From Pisolithus tinctorius (taxonomy: Eukaryota > Basidiomycota > Agaricomycetes > Boletales > Pisolithaceae): a DNA stretch of 64,000 nucleotides. Shown piece by piece: positions 21,940 to 32,462 of this stretch. Within the stretch, counting starts at the first letter, position 1; the number at the start of each line of letters is the position of its first letter. The DNA lies in the NCBI GenBank assembly GCA_024663395.1, contig JANFAH010000047.1, positions 310,001 through 374,000 on the forward strand. Reading direction: 5' to 3'. The notes beneath the pieces are model-generated. The model was not told where the DNA came from and made no database searches. It worked only from the letters and a program-made list of their open reading frames with translations. The position numbers were made by a program, and so were the translations under genes.

Positions 21940-23691
21940 ATGAGAACTCGAGCTCAATCCCAGAGAGAGGTCGCTGAGAACCTCGCTGTTGCGCTAGCTA
22001 ATCCGCGTCGACTCCCTTCGGTCGTTGAACAATTCCAGTCCTTCTCCGCTCGACACCGCTCTCGCGCTGAAGGCGAAAGCACTTCGCAAGCTGGTCGCTC
22101 TGACCTCCACCCAACAACTTTCCATACTCCGTCTCCTCGTAACCGAGATGATGGACCCGACCCCGACCCTGACTACCCTGATGGTGATCCTGACGGTGGG
22201 GGCAGCGGTGACGGGGATGTCCCCGAAGACCCGGCTGAGCCGCCAGAGGATCCCCTCGTAGCTCTTGCTAGAGCTGTCCATGCACTCGCGCGGTCTAGCT
22301 CGCACACTGGGGACTCCGCTCCGAAAACCAAAGTCCGCGAGCCTGACACCTTCGACGGCTCCGACCCCAAGAAGCTCCGCAAGTTCCTCGTTCAATGCGA
22401 GCTGAACTTCCAAGACCGCCCTCACGCATTCCGCTCCGACAGAGCCAAGGTTACCTTCGCTCAATCTTATCTCAAGGGTATGGCCCTGGCTTGGTTCGAG
22501 CCAGATTTGCTAAACCCCAACAACTATGACCGCTGTAGGGAACAAGTTCGAGTTCCCTAGGAGAATCCGTCTTGGTCAGGGGTTTAGGGGTGGAAGGACT
22601 TGTTTTATTTCTTGCCTTTGTTTTTGTGTTTGTACCCCTGGACTTGGTGACGAGCAGCCGTGTTGCTGACTAAGCACGCGTGTGCTGTGTTCGCGCGAGT
22701 TCAGTTTACCAACAACGAAGTACATGTCACAGGCCCTCAGTAGTAGGGTGATTTAGTCTTGCATTTCGGCAAGTTTTCGAAGTTAGATTTATTACTTTGG
22801 GGAGTACCCAAAGTGCCAGGAGGACTGGCAAGAGTATTAGACAGGCACAGCTAAGTATCTTTTTTTTAGTTCACATTTTTTTACTTTTTACTACACTTCT
22901 TTCTCCAGAGAGAACTCCCCTTTTGGGTCGAGCACTAAACTCACCCATTACTGACTATTACTATTTCTAGGTAATATCTATATTACCTATTCCTACACCG
23001 CCCACTCTGGATGGACGACTACCATGAGTTCTTACAAGAACTCACAGCTAATTTCGGTCCGCACGACGCTATAGTGGATGCCGTCCAGCAACTCGAGAAC
23101 CTTACCATGAAGGACGGTTCTCGTATTACCAAATATGTCGTGGAGTTCAATCGCTGGGCTTCGCAAGTCAAGGACTACGGTGTCAGTGCACTCTGCCACC
23201 GCTTCTATAGCGGACTTCCAGACCGCATCAAAGACGAGATCACTCGCGTCGGTAAGCCTTCTACCCTCGCACAACTCCGCAAACTCGCCCAGACCATCGA
23301 TGCGCGCTACTGGGAGCGCAAAGCAGAAATCTCGCGCACCACCAAGTCCGCCTCCGACAAGTCGCAGTCCTCAAACTCCGACAACAAAAGTAAATCGTCG
23401 TCCTCTGCCTCCGCTCCAAAGTCCGATGCCAAGGGCAAGGGCAAACAGAAAGATCCACCCAAGTCCGACGCGTCCAAGTCCGATATTGCCCACCTCCTGG
23501 GTAAAGATGGCAAACTCACCTCCGCTGAGCGCCAGCACAGGATGAAGAACAACCTCTGCCTCTTCTGTGGCGAGGCTGGCCATCCCGCCAAGGACTGCCC
23601 CAAGTCCACCTCTCGCGCAGCCAAAGCCCGTGCAGCTACGGCTGAAACTCCGCCTACTCCGCCTGCGGAGAAGGCAGAGTCAAAAAATTAG
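21940..23691 (+). pseudogene. Gag of element B, interrupted by an F solo LTR
   Basis: Gag starts at ATG 21940 and is broken at 22533 by a 464-bp LTR, continuing at 23002. The N-terminus (MRTRAQSQREVAENL) and capsid region (REPDTFDGSDPKKLRKFL, SYLKGMALAWFEPDLL) match element C closely. Downstream are the rest of the capsid, a Ser/Lys-rich linker and an intact CCHC zinc knuckle (CLFCGEAGHPAKDC). Apart from the insertion it appears open. It ends at TAG after the frameshift heptamer. Confidence 0.92.
22534..22997 (+). repeat. F-family solo LTR in gag of element B
   Basis: TGTAGGGAAC...TTCCTACA, 464 bp, with CCGC on both sides (22530-22533 and 22998-23001). A second, longer copy is at 63413-63890. 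Its ends resemble those of element G's LTRs (TGTAGGGAA...CCTACA), so F and G are probably related families. Confidence 0.9.
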
Positions 23692-23730
23692 TCCGCTCCT
23701 CCAGGGAGCTCGCACAGCCTGGAGGGAGCG
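23682..23730 (+). promoter_or_regulatory. -1 ribosomal frameshift signal, element B
   Basis: Slippery A AAA AAT (23682-23688) directly before the Gag TAG, 5-nt spacer, then a 12-bp stem with one bulged G (arms 23694-23705 and 23718-23730). Confidence 0.75.
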
Positions 23731-25798
23731 TTGAACCCAACTGTGCGCAACCGGACATCCGACTCAACGTGTCCGCTCTTTCTAGTCCCAATTCTTTACT
23801 TCCGTCTGTAACTCTTCCGGATTATTCTGTTGATACTTTTTCTGCGTTGATCGATTCCGGCTCCTCTCACTGTTTCATAGACCCGTCTGTAATCAAAAAA
23901 TATGTCATTCCTGTTTCCTCCGTTTCTCCACCAATTCCGCTCCGCTTGTTTGATGGTAGTACAAATGCTGTCATTTCCCAAGAAGTAGATCTTTCCCTCC
24001 GCTTTCCTTCCAGCGATGTCAACTCCATTTCATTTTATGTTACTCCGTTGGATTCTTCGTGTTCGCTGGTGTTAGGACACAACTGGCTCACCCGCTTCAA
24101 TCCGTCGATTGACTGGGTACTGGGCAGTATATCGTTCAAACCATCGCTACAGGGAATGCCGACACCCCAGGGGCCTTCGTCATCTTCCGCTGCGACCTCC
24201 GCTCCGGATCTGACACCCTCCGCTCCGTTTACAGCTCCGACTGCACCTCCGACAGACTCGCCACGCTCCGCTCTGCTTGTCTCACTCATCAATGCTGCTG
24301 TGTATGTCAGAGCCTGTGCCCTCCCTGGCTCTAGACAGTTCCGCTTACAGCTCTCTGCTGATGATGTGAAGCTTCATGCATCCTCCGCTTCATCTCCGCC
24401 TCCTGACCTCTCCTCGGTTCCTTCTGAGTATCACGAGTTTGCCGACGTCTTTAGTAAAGACAAGGCCACTGAACTTCCACCACACCGCTCGTTCGATCTC
24501 AAGATTGACCTCGAGGAAGGAGCTTCTCCGCCCATTGGTACAATCTACTCTCTTTCTCCGCCAGAGCTTGAAGCTCTCCGCACCTTCATTGATGAGCATC
24601 TTGGCTATGGCTTCATCAAACAGTCCACCTCCGCTCACGGTGCCCCTGTCCTCTTCGTGAAGAAGAAGGACGGTTCACTCCGCCTCTGTGTAGATTATCA
24701 AGGACTCAACAAAATCACGAAAAAAGACCGCTATCCGCTGCTGCTCATTTCCGACCTACTCGACTCTCCAAGCCGTGCTAAAGTCTATACCAAGATCGAC
24801 CTCTGCCATGCCTATCATCTGGTCCACATCGCAGACGGAGATGAATGGAAAACAGCATTCCGCACTCATTATGGTTCTTACGAGTGGCGGGTAATGCCAT
24901 TCGGTCTGACTAACGCGCCTGCGGCCTTCCAGCGATTTGTTAATAGCATCTTTGCGGACATGCTCGATGTCTGCGTCGTGGTATACCTCGATGACATCTT
25001 AATCTATTCGCAGGATATGGAGTTGCATCGCGAACACGTAAAAGAGGTACTCCGCCGCCTTCGAAAGCATGGTCTTTATGCCAAGCCAGAGAAGTGCGAG
25101 TTTCACTCCGACTCCGTCGAGTACCTCGGTTATGTTCTTTCTCCCTCTGGTCTCACCATGTCTGCTGAGAAGGTTCAGGCAGTCCGCGACTGGCCTGAGC
25201 CGTGGAAGGTGCGAGACATCCAGTCTTTCCTTGGTTTCGCAAATTTCTATAGACAATTCATTAATAACTACTCCGACATCGTCATTCCACTCACTCGCCT
25301 CACGTGAAAGGGTGCTCCTTGGAACTTTTCCGAGGAGTGTCGCTCCGCTTTCCTCTGCCTAAAGGATGCCTTCAGCTCCGCTCCTGTTCTCACTCATTGG
25401 GTCCCTGACACTCCGCTTACAGTGGAAACTGACGCCTCCAACTATGCCATTGCTGGCATTTTGTCGATCACCTGCTCCAACGGTGAACTCCACCCAGTCG
25501 CTTTCTACTCCCGCACCATGACCGTGCCAGAACTCAACTATGATACCCACGACAAGGAGCTGTTGGCTATCTTCGAGGCCTTCCGCCATTGGCAGCATTA
25601 CTTAGAAGGCTCCGCCTTACCTGTCGACGTGGTGACGGACCACAAAAACCTTGAGTATTTTTCCACCTCTAAGGTTCTCACTCGTCGACAGGCCCGCTGG
25701 TCGGAGTACCTTTCCCAATTCAATCTTTCAATTCGCTTCCGACCTGGCCGCCTAGGAGCCAAACCCGACACACTTACGCGACGTTGGGACGTCTACCC

Positions 25799-25812
25799 AA
25801 AAGGGGGGGATA
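25799..25812 (+). promoter_or_regulatory. Candidate central polypurine tract, element B
   Basis: AAAAGGGGGGGATA within pol between RNase H and integrase, similar to this element's 3' PPT (AGGGGGGGGGCAC at 30021-30033). Confidence 0.45.
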
Positions 25813-26618
25813 GGGACTACGCGCAGGTAAATCCTCACAATCTCCACCCTATGTTTACACAGGAGCAACTCGCATCGTCCCTCCGTACCACCACCCTCTT
25901 GGCACCTGTACTCTGCGCCGCCATGGTCTTCGATGTTGAGTGCTTGCACTCCGACATCATCTCCGCCCTACCCTCAGACCCTGTCTCTGCCAGCCATCTC
26001 CCAACTCTGACTAAGCCTCGGTGGTCCCTGGACTCCGATGGTCTACTCCACCTTGACAGTCGTATCTTTGTCCCTGACATTGATGACCTCCGCCTCCGAG
26101 TGCTTCGGTTCAAGCATGATCATCCTCTAGCAGGCCATTTCGGGCAAAACCGCACCTTAGAACTCGTCCGCAGGGACTACGTGTGGCCCAACCTCCGCTC
26201 CGACGTAAAGGAATACGTCAGGTCTTGCACCGCCTGTGGACGGAGCAAAACTCCGCGTCACCGCCCTTATGGTCTACTGAAGCAACTCCCCATCCCAGAG
26301 AGACCTTGGAACTCCATCTCCATGGACTTCATCGAACACCTCCCCAACTCCGACGGCTACTCCGCCATACTCGTGGTAGTGGACCGCCTCTCAAAGCAAG
26401 CGGTGTTCATCCCTACCCACAACTCCGTCACCTCCGCCGAACTTGCTAAGCTCTTCCTAACCCATGTCTTCTCCAAGCACGGAGTACCAGCTAATGTCAC
26501 CTCCGACAGAGGTCCTGAGTTCGTCTCACACTTCTTCTGCTCTCTAGGAAAGGCCCTTGATATGCGTCTTCACTTCACTTCGGGTTACCACCCAGAAGGT
26601 GATGGCCAGACCGAGCGA

Positions 26619-28475
26619 TGTGAGTCAAAGTGTGGAAAGGCAGTGGGAACCAACCAAAACCAACACAAAAGACAAAAGTAGAGCGAGTGATGGTGTGCCT
26701 CCGCGGAACCTGGAGGGCAGAAACCTGAATGTGGGGGGGGACTTCAAGTAGAGGTGCTCCTGGCGCAAGTCGATGACGAGTTACGCAGGAGAGGATGAAT
26801 GAATGCCGATTGAGAAGGGGACGCTGAACAGAGCGAAGGTGTTCAGCCGAAAGGCACTTCAAGTAATGGACTTCAAGTAAATGTGCTCCTTGCACAAGTC
26901 GATGACGAGTTATGCAGGAGTGGGAGGATGACTAAACAAGAGGTTGCTGACTAAGCACTGATGATACTGCTGATGATGAATAGAGGTAGATAGACCCTTG
27001 ATGGAGCCTCAACTACCAATGATATAAATGAAGACAGATAGACTCTTCCGAATGAGCCTCAACTGTCGACGACGAGATATGCTGAGCTGAGCTGACTTCT
27101 GGATTGCGTCTTGATTGATTGATTCTCGGTAGCTAAGTACATGGGGGTTTATATACTGAGGGGGGAGCACTGCTTGTGACAAACAAGGCACAAACACTTG
27201 GTAAGTAATGAGTAAGGACTGAGTAATCATGATGAGTAAGCGAGAAACGAAAAGTAAGCAAGCAAAGAAGATTGGTAAGTATTGGCAATGAACGAGTCAA
27301 GGATAGTCAAAATATCACAGAATGAGTCAAACGGAGTCAGAAACTGAGTAAGCGCACTGATATCACATCAGGGGGTGGCGATGCAAGTCAGATCTCGGCG
27401 GAGACATCTCTGGATCCAAAGATGGCATGACAGATGGATGGTGTTTCCAGATAGGGAAGTATTAATTCCAGAATTGAAGGGCATGAGTCAGGCGTCAAAG
27501 GGGGCTAGGGCATTGGGGGTCTGTGGGGCAATGAGAGCATACGCGATCGCGTCTCCCACCCTTCCATCCTCTCAGTGAAGTTAACAAAAACTTCATGGAT
27601 GGGGTTCTGATGGAGGAGGAGGAGAAGGGGGGACGTCTTCTGCTGGATCTTGCAGTGGGAAGGCAAGATGCATGTCATACTCGTCATGAATGCGATCAGG
27701 GAGGCTGGAGGACAGTAGATTATACTGCAGCTGTCGCAATGCGGGAAGAATGATGGACGAGATTGGAATAAAGACAGTGCAGGGAGCAGGGAGGAACGAT
27801 CCATATGCTTCATCAAGAGGGGAGACTGAAACGACCACATAAGACCTTTCTAACCGAGTGACAGACCTGAGGTGACCAAAGAACGTCCTTCTGGAAGTCA
27901 TACTGACAAGGAGAACACGCTGACCAAGCTGCATGGGATGGGACGGGGCTGACAATGACGGGATGAACCAGGGGGCTTCAGGACGGAAGCTGGTGGGAAC
28001 ACCTGGCAGATATACGTAGCCATTGTCTCTGGCAAATGAGACAAGCGAGATGACTGACGAAGAGGCCGCCATGATTGATGGACTTAGCGAAATGAGCGTC
28101 TGATGGATGGAGTGCTGTAGAAACGTGCAGGGTGCGAGGATCCTCTCCAAATTTGGAAGGAAGAATTGTGGGGCTGAGCACTTTAAGCGAGCATGCGAAC
28201 CGAGCCGATATCTTTGGCAATGGCGGAGATATGACGGAAACCGGAATGCCGTACACGGGCGCCAAAAACTTTTAATGCGCGCTTAACTTGCTTCCTCTTT
28301 TCTCTTTAGCACTGACGACTCGTTCTTGTGCGAAGGATGACTGTTCACGTCCAACAGTCTTTCTACGCATGAGGCCTTTAGTCTTCGTCTGCATGCTTGG
28401 GCATTGTGCACAACTCGTCAACGAGTTAGGCAGAGTCAGCTGTAACCATGTCCACAACACCTTTGGTGTGTGACA
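26619..28475 (-). mobile_element. T-family solo LTR-like unit in pol of element B
   Basis: TGTGAGTC...GTGTGACA on the plus strand, 1,857 bp, flanked by GCGA (26615-26618 and 28476-28479). Comparison with intact pol in element C shows a clean insertion with a 4-bp duplication. CpG-rich, hence young. It carries the T ORF and TATA box in minus orientation. Confidence 0.93.
27593..28072 (-). CDS. T-unit ORF, unknown protein
   Basis: 159 residues from the shared ATG (context ATCATGGCG) to a stop after a proline-rich tail. It contains SFARDNGYVYLPG and RTFFGHLRSVTRLERSY and aligns along its full length with the copies at 9758 and 35753. It lies in the presumed U3 of the unit, upstream of its TATA box and on the same strand. 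No known domain is recognised. Confidence 0.5.
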   Translation of the reverse strand: MAASSSVISLVSFARDNGYVYLPGVPTSFRPEAPWFIPSLSAPSHPMQLGQRVLLVSMTSRRTFFGHLRSVTRLERSYVVVSVSPLDEAYGSFLPAPCTVFIPISSIILPALRQLQYNLLSSSLPDRIHDEYDMHLAFPLQDPAEDVPPSPPPPSEPHP

Positions 28476-29390
28476 GCGAACGAACCAGACCCTCGAGCAG
28501 TACCTTCGTGTCTACTGTAACTACCAACAAGACAATTGGGCGGAGCTCTTACCTCTAGCAGAGTTCGCTTTCAACAACGCACCAAGTGCGACTACTGGAG
28601 TCTCTCCCTTCTTCGCTAACAAGGGATACCATCCAAACCTGTCTGTGGTCCCTGACCAAGACTTTACTTCTCCAAGGGCTCATGACTATGTTGTCGAGCT
28701 CTCTGCCCTCCATGACTTCCTCCGCTCCGAAATGTCCGCCGCTCAACAGCGCTACCAGGGTCCAGCAGATGCTAAACACATACCTCCGCCTGAGTTCAAG
28801 GTCGGAGAACAGGCCTACGTCAAAGCCAAGTACTTCTGCTCCACTCGTCCTTCGGAAAAACTCTCCGAAAAGTACTTAGGTCCGTTCACCATCCTGGCCA
28901 GGCCAGGTATGCATTCTGTCACCCTTAAGCTCCCTGACTCTATGCGCTCGGTACATCTGGTCTTCCATGTCTCACAACTGGAAGCTGCAGCGGCTAACCC
29001 TTTCCCAAACTGACAACAACCTCCACCTCTGCCGGTAGATGTCGATGGTGACCTTGAGTACGAAGTATCAGAGATACTCGACTCTAAGGTGGACCGCCGT
29101 CGCCACCATTGTCAACTCTTGTATCTAGTCCGCTGGGCTGGTTACGAGAACACCAACGAAGAAACCTCTTGGTTGCTTGCAACTGAGCTAGATCACGCTT
29201 CTGACATAGTTTCTGCTTTCCATGAACGCTATCCGCACAAACCTGGCCCATACCAACCTCCGCCATAAACTCCACCCACATAACCTTCCTCCGCTGGCCA
29301 ACTCCGCCCCTCACCAAACTACCTTAAGTACTTTAGCATTCTCTCCGCTTGTCTATTTCACTTCTCAGAGTCGCGAACAAAATCACAAGT

Positions 29391-29429
29391 CTATTTCGTA
29401 GTAGTACAAAAAATATACAAACTAAAGAC

Positions 29430-29462
<33 letters not shown>

Positions 29463-29840
29463 GAAAAACAAAACAACTCTACTCTTCCATCGCTTGTTCT
29501 CTGCCACCCTCTGCCTCTGCCTCTCTGCCTCCTCCTCTGCCGCCTTCTTCCTTCGAGCCTCCTCTTCCTCCTCCGCTCTCTTCCTCCGCTCCACCTCCAA
29601 CCTCTCCTCCTCCGCCTTCCGCCTCTTGGCCTCCTCACGCTTGGCCTTGCGCTCTGCTTCGCGTTCTCTCTCTCTCCGCTCGGTCTCCTCTCGTCGGCAC
29701 GCCTTCTCCGCAGACTTCTCCCGCTCGGTGTCGGTGGAGTCGTCAGTGAGGACGACCAGTTCTTCATCCGCGACTTGAGAGTAGTCACGGACGTGGCCAG
29801 GGGTTGGCTGGGGGGTGTTGCTCTGTCGCTGGGAAGGCAT
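29391..29840 (-). pseudogene. Antisense gene of element B, truncated by an internal deletion
   Basis: Starts MPSQRQSNTPQPTPG, like the element C gene (MSSQRQNKTPQPTPG), and keeps the TDDSTDTERE motif and the Glu/Arg/Lys coiled coil. It then jumps directly to sequence corresponding to the last codons of C's gene, in another frame. The intron, Zn2Cys6-like cluster and acidic tail are missing (about 0.9 kb relative to C). It therefore encodes at most a coiled-coil fragment. A long A-run (about 29429-29453) follows on the plus strand. Confidence 0.75.
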
Positions 29841-30020
29841 GATGATGGGAGGAAAGGACGAAGGTTCAGTACCCTAACACGTGTTTTTAAGCGGTACTTC
29901 GAACTCCGACGGAGCTCCGCCGCGGCTAAAGCCATTATCCTCGAGGCATCAAAGTAATTTCAAATGATCAACTCGTGTTGATCTCGTTCCGTACATACGG
30001 CCTTCAGGGGTTCAGGCCCT

Positions 30021-30033
30021 AGGGGGGGGGCAC
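30021..30033 (+). promoter_or_regulatory. 3' polypurine tract of element B
   Basis: AGGGGGGGGGCAC directly before the 3' LTR; expected primer site for plus-strand DNA synthesis. Confidence 0.8.
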
Positions 30034-30747
30034 TGTCATAACCGTGCGTTCGTCATAGGTCTTTACTCACTCCGCAACCTGTTCCGCCGGTCATTCATTC
30101 ACTCCACACCAACTCCACCCACCTTCTATTGTCTACAAACCATCTCCGCTCCGACTGTTGTCGGACTTGTGTTACTCTCCTACCGGACCGAGCGGTCCGT
30201 TCTCTGAGGGGTCATGTGACTACCTTCGCAGTCAGGTACTCTGCAGCGCGCTCACCGCATGGTCCAGCGTCTGGACTATTTCCTTTTCTAGATGTTCTGT
30301 GTTACCCGTTCGTATGTCCTCCGTCTACCCTTCATTCGTCGTCCAGGAAGTTTTACTTGAAAATTTATGAGTCTCCGTATGTCAGTTCCAATTCCAGTTA
30401 CTGTACCTCCATAGCAGTATAAAAGCATGTACTGTACTCCGCTGTTCTTCAGTACGAATATCAACTTAGTTCCTACTCCCTCTGATTCCGTCTTCTGCCT
30501 GTCGGAGTTATCTCCGACTCTCTGTCTGTACTCTCCCTCTGAAATACGAGGGCTGAGATCGTGCAAGGGGGTAGCGCACGAGCTAAACCCGACGCCCTCA
30601 CTCCGCTCCGCCTTTGTCTCGGCGGTCTTCATTCCTGCTGACACTCCGCTAGTCGGAGTTCTGTTCTTCTGTGTCGGACTTGCTTCCGAACCCCTCTCTA
30701 GACCTTATATAGCGTCGGAGTTGGTCGGAGTAGGCCCGGACTTGACA
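30034..30747 (+). repeat. 3' LTR of element B
   Basis: 714 bp, TGTCATAACC...CTTGACA, followed by TCATA. The CGG/CCG palindrome (CGGACC-GAGC-GGTCCG, near 30184-30199) is intact here. Confidence 0.93.
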
Positions 30748-30970
30748 TCATACCTGATGGCATCGTCTGGTACCTGGGTCCAGTCAACGATGACCCAGCC
30801 TTTGTCATTGTTGCCAGTCCTGCTGATCAGCCTCAATTCAGACATGATGAATAGGATGAGAAAGAAAGATGCAAAGGGCTTAGTGGCCTACAAGTATCAG
30901 TTTTTCAAACTCAGCCGGGTTTTCAGACTCAGCCTGCCACTCTTGCAGGGGTCTCATGGGTTCAACCCCT

Positions 30971-30983
30971 AAGAGGGGGATAC
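30971..30983 (+). promoter_or_regulatory. 3' polypurine tract of element A
   Basis: AAGAGGGGGATAC directly before A's 3' LTR; the same tract precedes D's 3' LTR on the minus strand. Confidence 0.8.
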
Positions 30984-31491
30984 TGTCATAGTTGTGTCTT
31001 GACCCTGGCCAGACTCAGCCTTGCACTCACTCAGTCTGGCCTCAGCCTCACCAATCCCATATCTCCAGTTGGTCTAGTGCAGTGTCTGTCATTTTGGTTA
31101 AGTCCTGCCCAGTCCTGTTCCCAGTCCACCTGTCCCAGTCTCCATTGTCTTTGTCATACCTTACTAATACCTGTCTTACCAATCACCTTAGCAATCTTTG
31201 TGAGACCGGCGTTACCAGTCTCTGTACTATAGTTACTTCTAGTATATAAGCTCTTAGATACTTGGCCTGTACCCCTCAGTCTGAAATCAACTAAGTTTAC
31301 CCTGTTAACCCCACTTTGGCCTTGGACTCAGACTGAGATCCACACAAGGGAATAGTGCTGTAGCCTCAGTCACTAAGTCCAAACAGTCCAAACCTTCTGT
31401 ATCCTTGTCTTTCTCCCTGACCCTGACCCCTTGGCTTTGCACCTGCTTTGGTCTCCAGTCCAGTCTCAACCCAGACATCCTGAACTTGACA
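30984..31491 (+). repeat. 3' LTR of element A
   Basis: 508 bp, TGTCATAGTT...CTTGACA. It carries the TATA box (TATATAA) and predicted RNA start as in the 5' copy. A near-palindrome GAGACCGG-N5-CCAGTCTC lies just upstream of the TATA box; the 5' copy still has CCGG in the right arm. Confidence 0.92.
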
Positions 31492-31525
31492 CACTTGTTG
31501 CCAGTGACAACCTGCCAGCGATCAG

Positions 31526-32446
31526 ATGATTGCTTCCTACTGCCTCTTCATTGCTGACCCTGCCATCATTGGCACTGTTTACCACAAAGTTGACAAAAAC
31601 TCTCCTCTTGACCTGGTATATCACACTACCACTCAAGCCCTTCGGCTTGAAGAATTGTCCCACTACATAAATCAACAGAACCCTCTCCTGTCCCCTGCCT
31701 GCACCATTTTAAACAAAATTGTGTATGAGCAGGTTCCCCTGCTCCTCAGACTTTTTGACATCCTTGGAGGCACCAACCTCATCTACAACATTTGCCAGTA
31801 CCCCACATTGATTGCACCCCCTCCCCCTGGGTCCAGAAGACCCTTGACTGCAACTCCTCCCCCAGCTTTCTCCATGTCATCCTCCCCTCTGGAGTTGTCA
31901 CCACTGTCCTCCCAGTCCTCCTGCTCATCTCACTCTTTTCGAAGAGCTGATAGACCTCATGCCTGCTGTCTGTCAGGCCCCAACCTGCAACCCTGCAAGT
32001 CTCATGACTCCCCATCTGAAGTCAACCCTGAGACCACCTTTGGCATCTCCAGAGCTGAACTTGATTACACCTTGAACATTGTTGAGACCCTTGCACAGCT
32101 ACCACTGTCCCCTGTGTTAAATGCACTTGCTGAGGCTGATCATCCTCTTACCCCTTCTGATCCACATTATCATCAAACATGCTATGTCTGCTGCCACCTT
32201 GGGCATGTCCATGTTAATTGTGGACTCTATGAATGTCCCCTTTGCCATGCCACTCATCCTGGACATACCCAGGCTCAATGCCCATCTATACACCCTCACT
32301 GCCCACTACAAGAAAGGATTGCCACCCCTGGAGTGGTAGATGATCATACCCTCATTGGGAGCAAGGATAATGATTTGTACAATAATGACTTTGACTTTGA
32401 CAACTCCACCATTAGCAACATGACTGGAGAGCCTTACAGAGAATAG
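31526..32446 (+). CDS. Element E protein with two CCHC zinc knuckles
   Basis: A 306-residue ORF from ATG 31526. The N-terminal third is hydrophobic and helical (ELSHYINQQNPL, EQVPLLLRLFDILGG), followed by a Pro/Ser-rich middle. Near residues 225-260 are two adjacent knuckles: C-x2-C-x4-H-x4-C and C-x2-C-x6-H-x4-C. The C-terminus is acidic (DLYNNDFDFD). After removal of D, its stop lies about 30 nt before a purine tract (AGAAAGGGGG) and a TGTTATG LTR start at 60043. Zinc knuckles suggest a Gag-type or nucleic-acid-binding protein of a retroelement. A position next to the 3' LTR is unusual for Gag. An in-frame TGA lies just upstream, so the N-terminus may be incomplete. Confidence 0.5.
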   Translation: MIASYCLFIADPAIIGTVYHKVDKNSPLDLVYHTTTQALRLEELSHYINQQNPLLSPACTILNKIVYEQVPLLLRLFDILGGTNLIYNICQYPTLIAPPPPGSRRPLTATPPPAFSMSSSPLELSPLSSQSSCSSHSFRRADRPHACCLSGPNLQPCKSHDSPSEVNPETTFGISRAELDYTLNIVETLAQLPLSPVLNALAEADHPLTPSDPHYHQTCYVCCHLGHVHVNCGLYECPLCHATHPGHTQAQCPSIHPHCPLQERIATPGVVDDHTLIGSKDNDLYNNDFDFDNSTISNMTGEPYRE

Positions 32447-32462
32447 TTGAAGTCAGGGACTT

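Larger units (their letters stand above)
23692..29268 (+). pseudogene. Pol of element B, interrupted and with TGA stops
   Basis: Entered by -1 frameshift. Protease [12 protein letters not shown], reverse transcriptase with YLDDILIYS (about 24990), RNase H, integrase HHCC and DDE core, and chromodomain (EVSEILDSKVD, YLVRWAGYEN) are all recognisable and match element C. Stops occur at about 25305 (TGA where C has CAA) and about 29010 (TGA where C has CGA). The T unit at 26619-28475 splits the integrase just after the YHPEGDGQTER motif, adding GCGA on each side. A dead copy. Confidence 0.93.
21165..30747 (+). mobile_element. Gypsy element B (chromovirus), disrupted
   Basis: Complete plus-strand element with two 714-bp LTRs, flanked by TCATA (21160-21164 and 30748-30752). 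It sits inside the antisense gene of element A. It is broken by an F solo LTR in gag, a T unit in integrase, TGA stops in pol and a large deletion in its antisense gene. Differences between its LTRs are mostly C/T or G/A at CpG. Confidence 0.94.
20201..30845 (-). pseudogene. Antisense Zn2Cys6-like coiled-coil gene of element A, split by element B
   Basis: Accessory gene on the strand opposite to gag-pol, tail-to-tail with pol. Exon 1 starts at ATG 30845 and runs to 30748, where element B is inserted (duplication TCATA). It resumes at 21159 and ends at 20869. The intron is 20817-20868 (52 nt, GTGAGT...TTTTTAG). Exon 2 is 20816-20201. The protein has a short N-terminus (GWVIVDWTQVPDD), a Lys/Glu/Ala/Arg coiled coil, then six cysteines spaced C-x2-C-x6-C-x12-C-x2-C-x6-C (20714-20815), which fits the fungal Zn2Cys6 consensus. 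A basic stretch, a helical segment and an acidic tail follow. Without the B insertion the frame is open, unlike A's pol. The role may be regulation of the element (inference). Confidence 0.72.
13889..31491 (+). mobile_element. Gypsy element A (old chromovirus), interrupted
   Basis: Plus-strand Ty3/Gypsy element with truncated 5' LTR, PBS, gag, pol with chromodomain, an antisense accessory gene, PPT and a full 3' LTR. It is interrupted by a 714-bp solo LTR (16268-16981) and by element B (21165-30747). The 3' flank begins CACTT; the matching left duplication is outside the window. All five in-frame stops found in pol are TGA. CpG is scarce compared with B and C. Confidence 0.9.

Noticed and set aside
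22534..22997. Intron in gag of element B
   Set aside because: The ends are TG...CA with a CCGC duplication, and a homologous copy lies at 63413. It is a solo LTR, not a spliceosomal intron.
29425..29460. Poly(A) tail of a retroposed transcript
   Set aside because: The A-run sits between pol and the antisense gene in both B and C at the same place with different length; no target duplication surrounds it. It is a simple-sequence tract of the family.
29349..29957. 202-codon leucine-rich plus-strand ORF
   Set aside because: It is the reverse complement of the charged coiled-coil exon of the antisense gene. A Leu/Ser/Pro-rich product is expected from reversing Glu/Lys/Arg codons.
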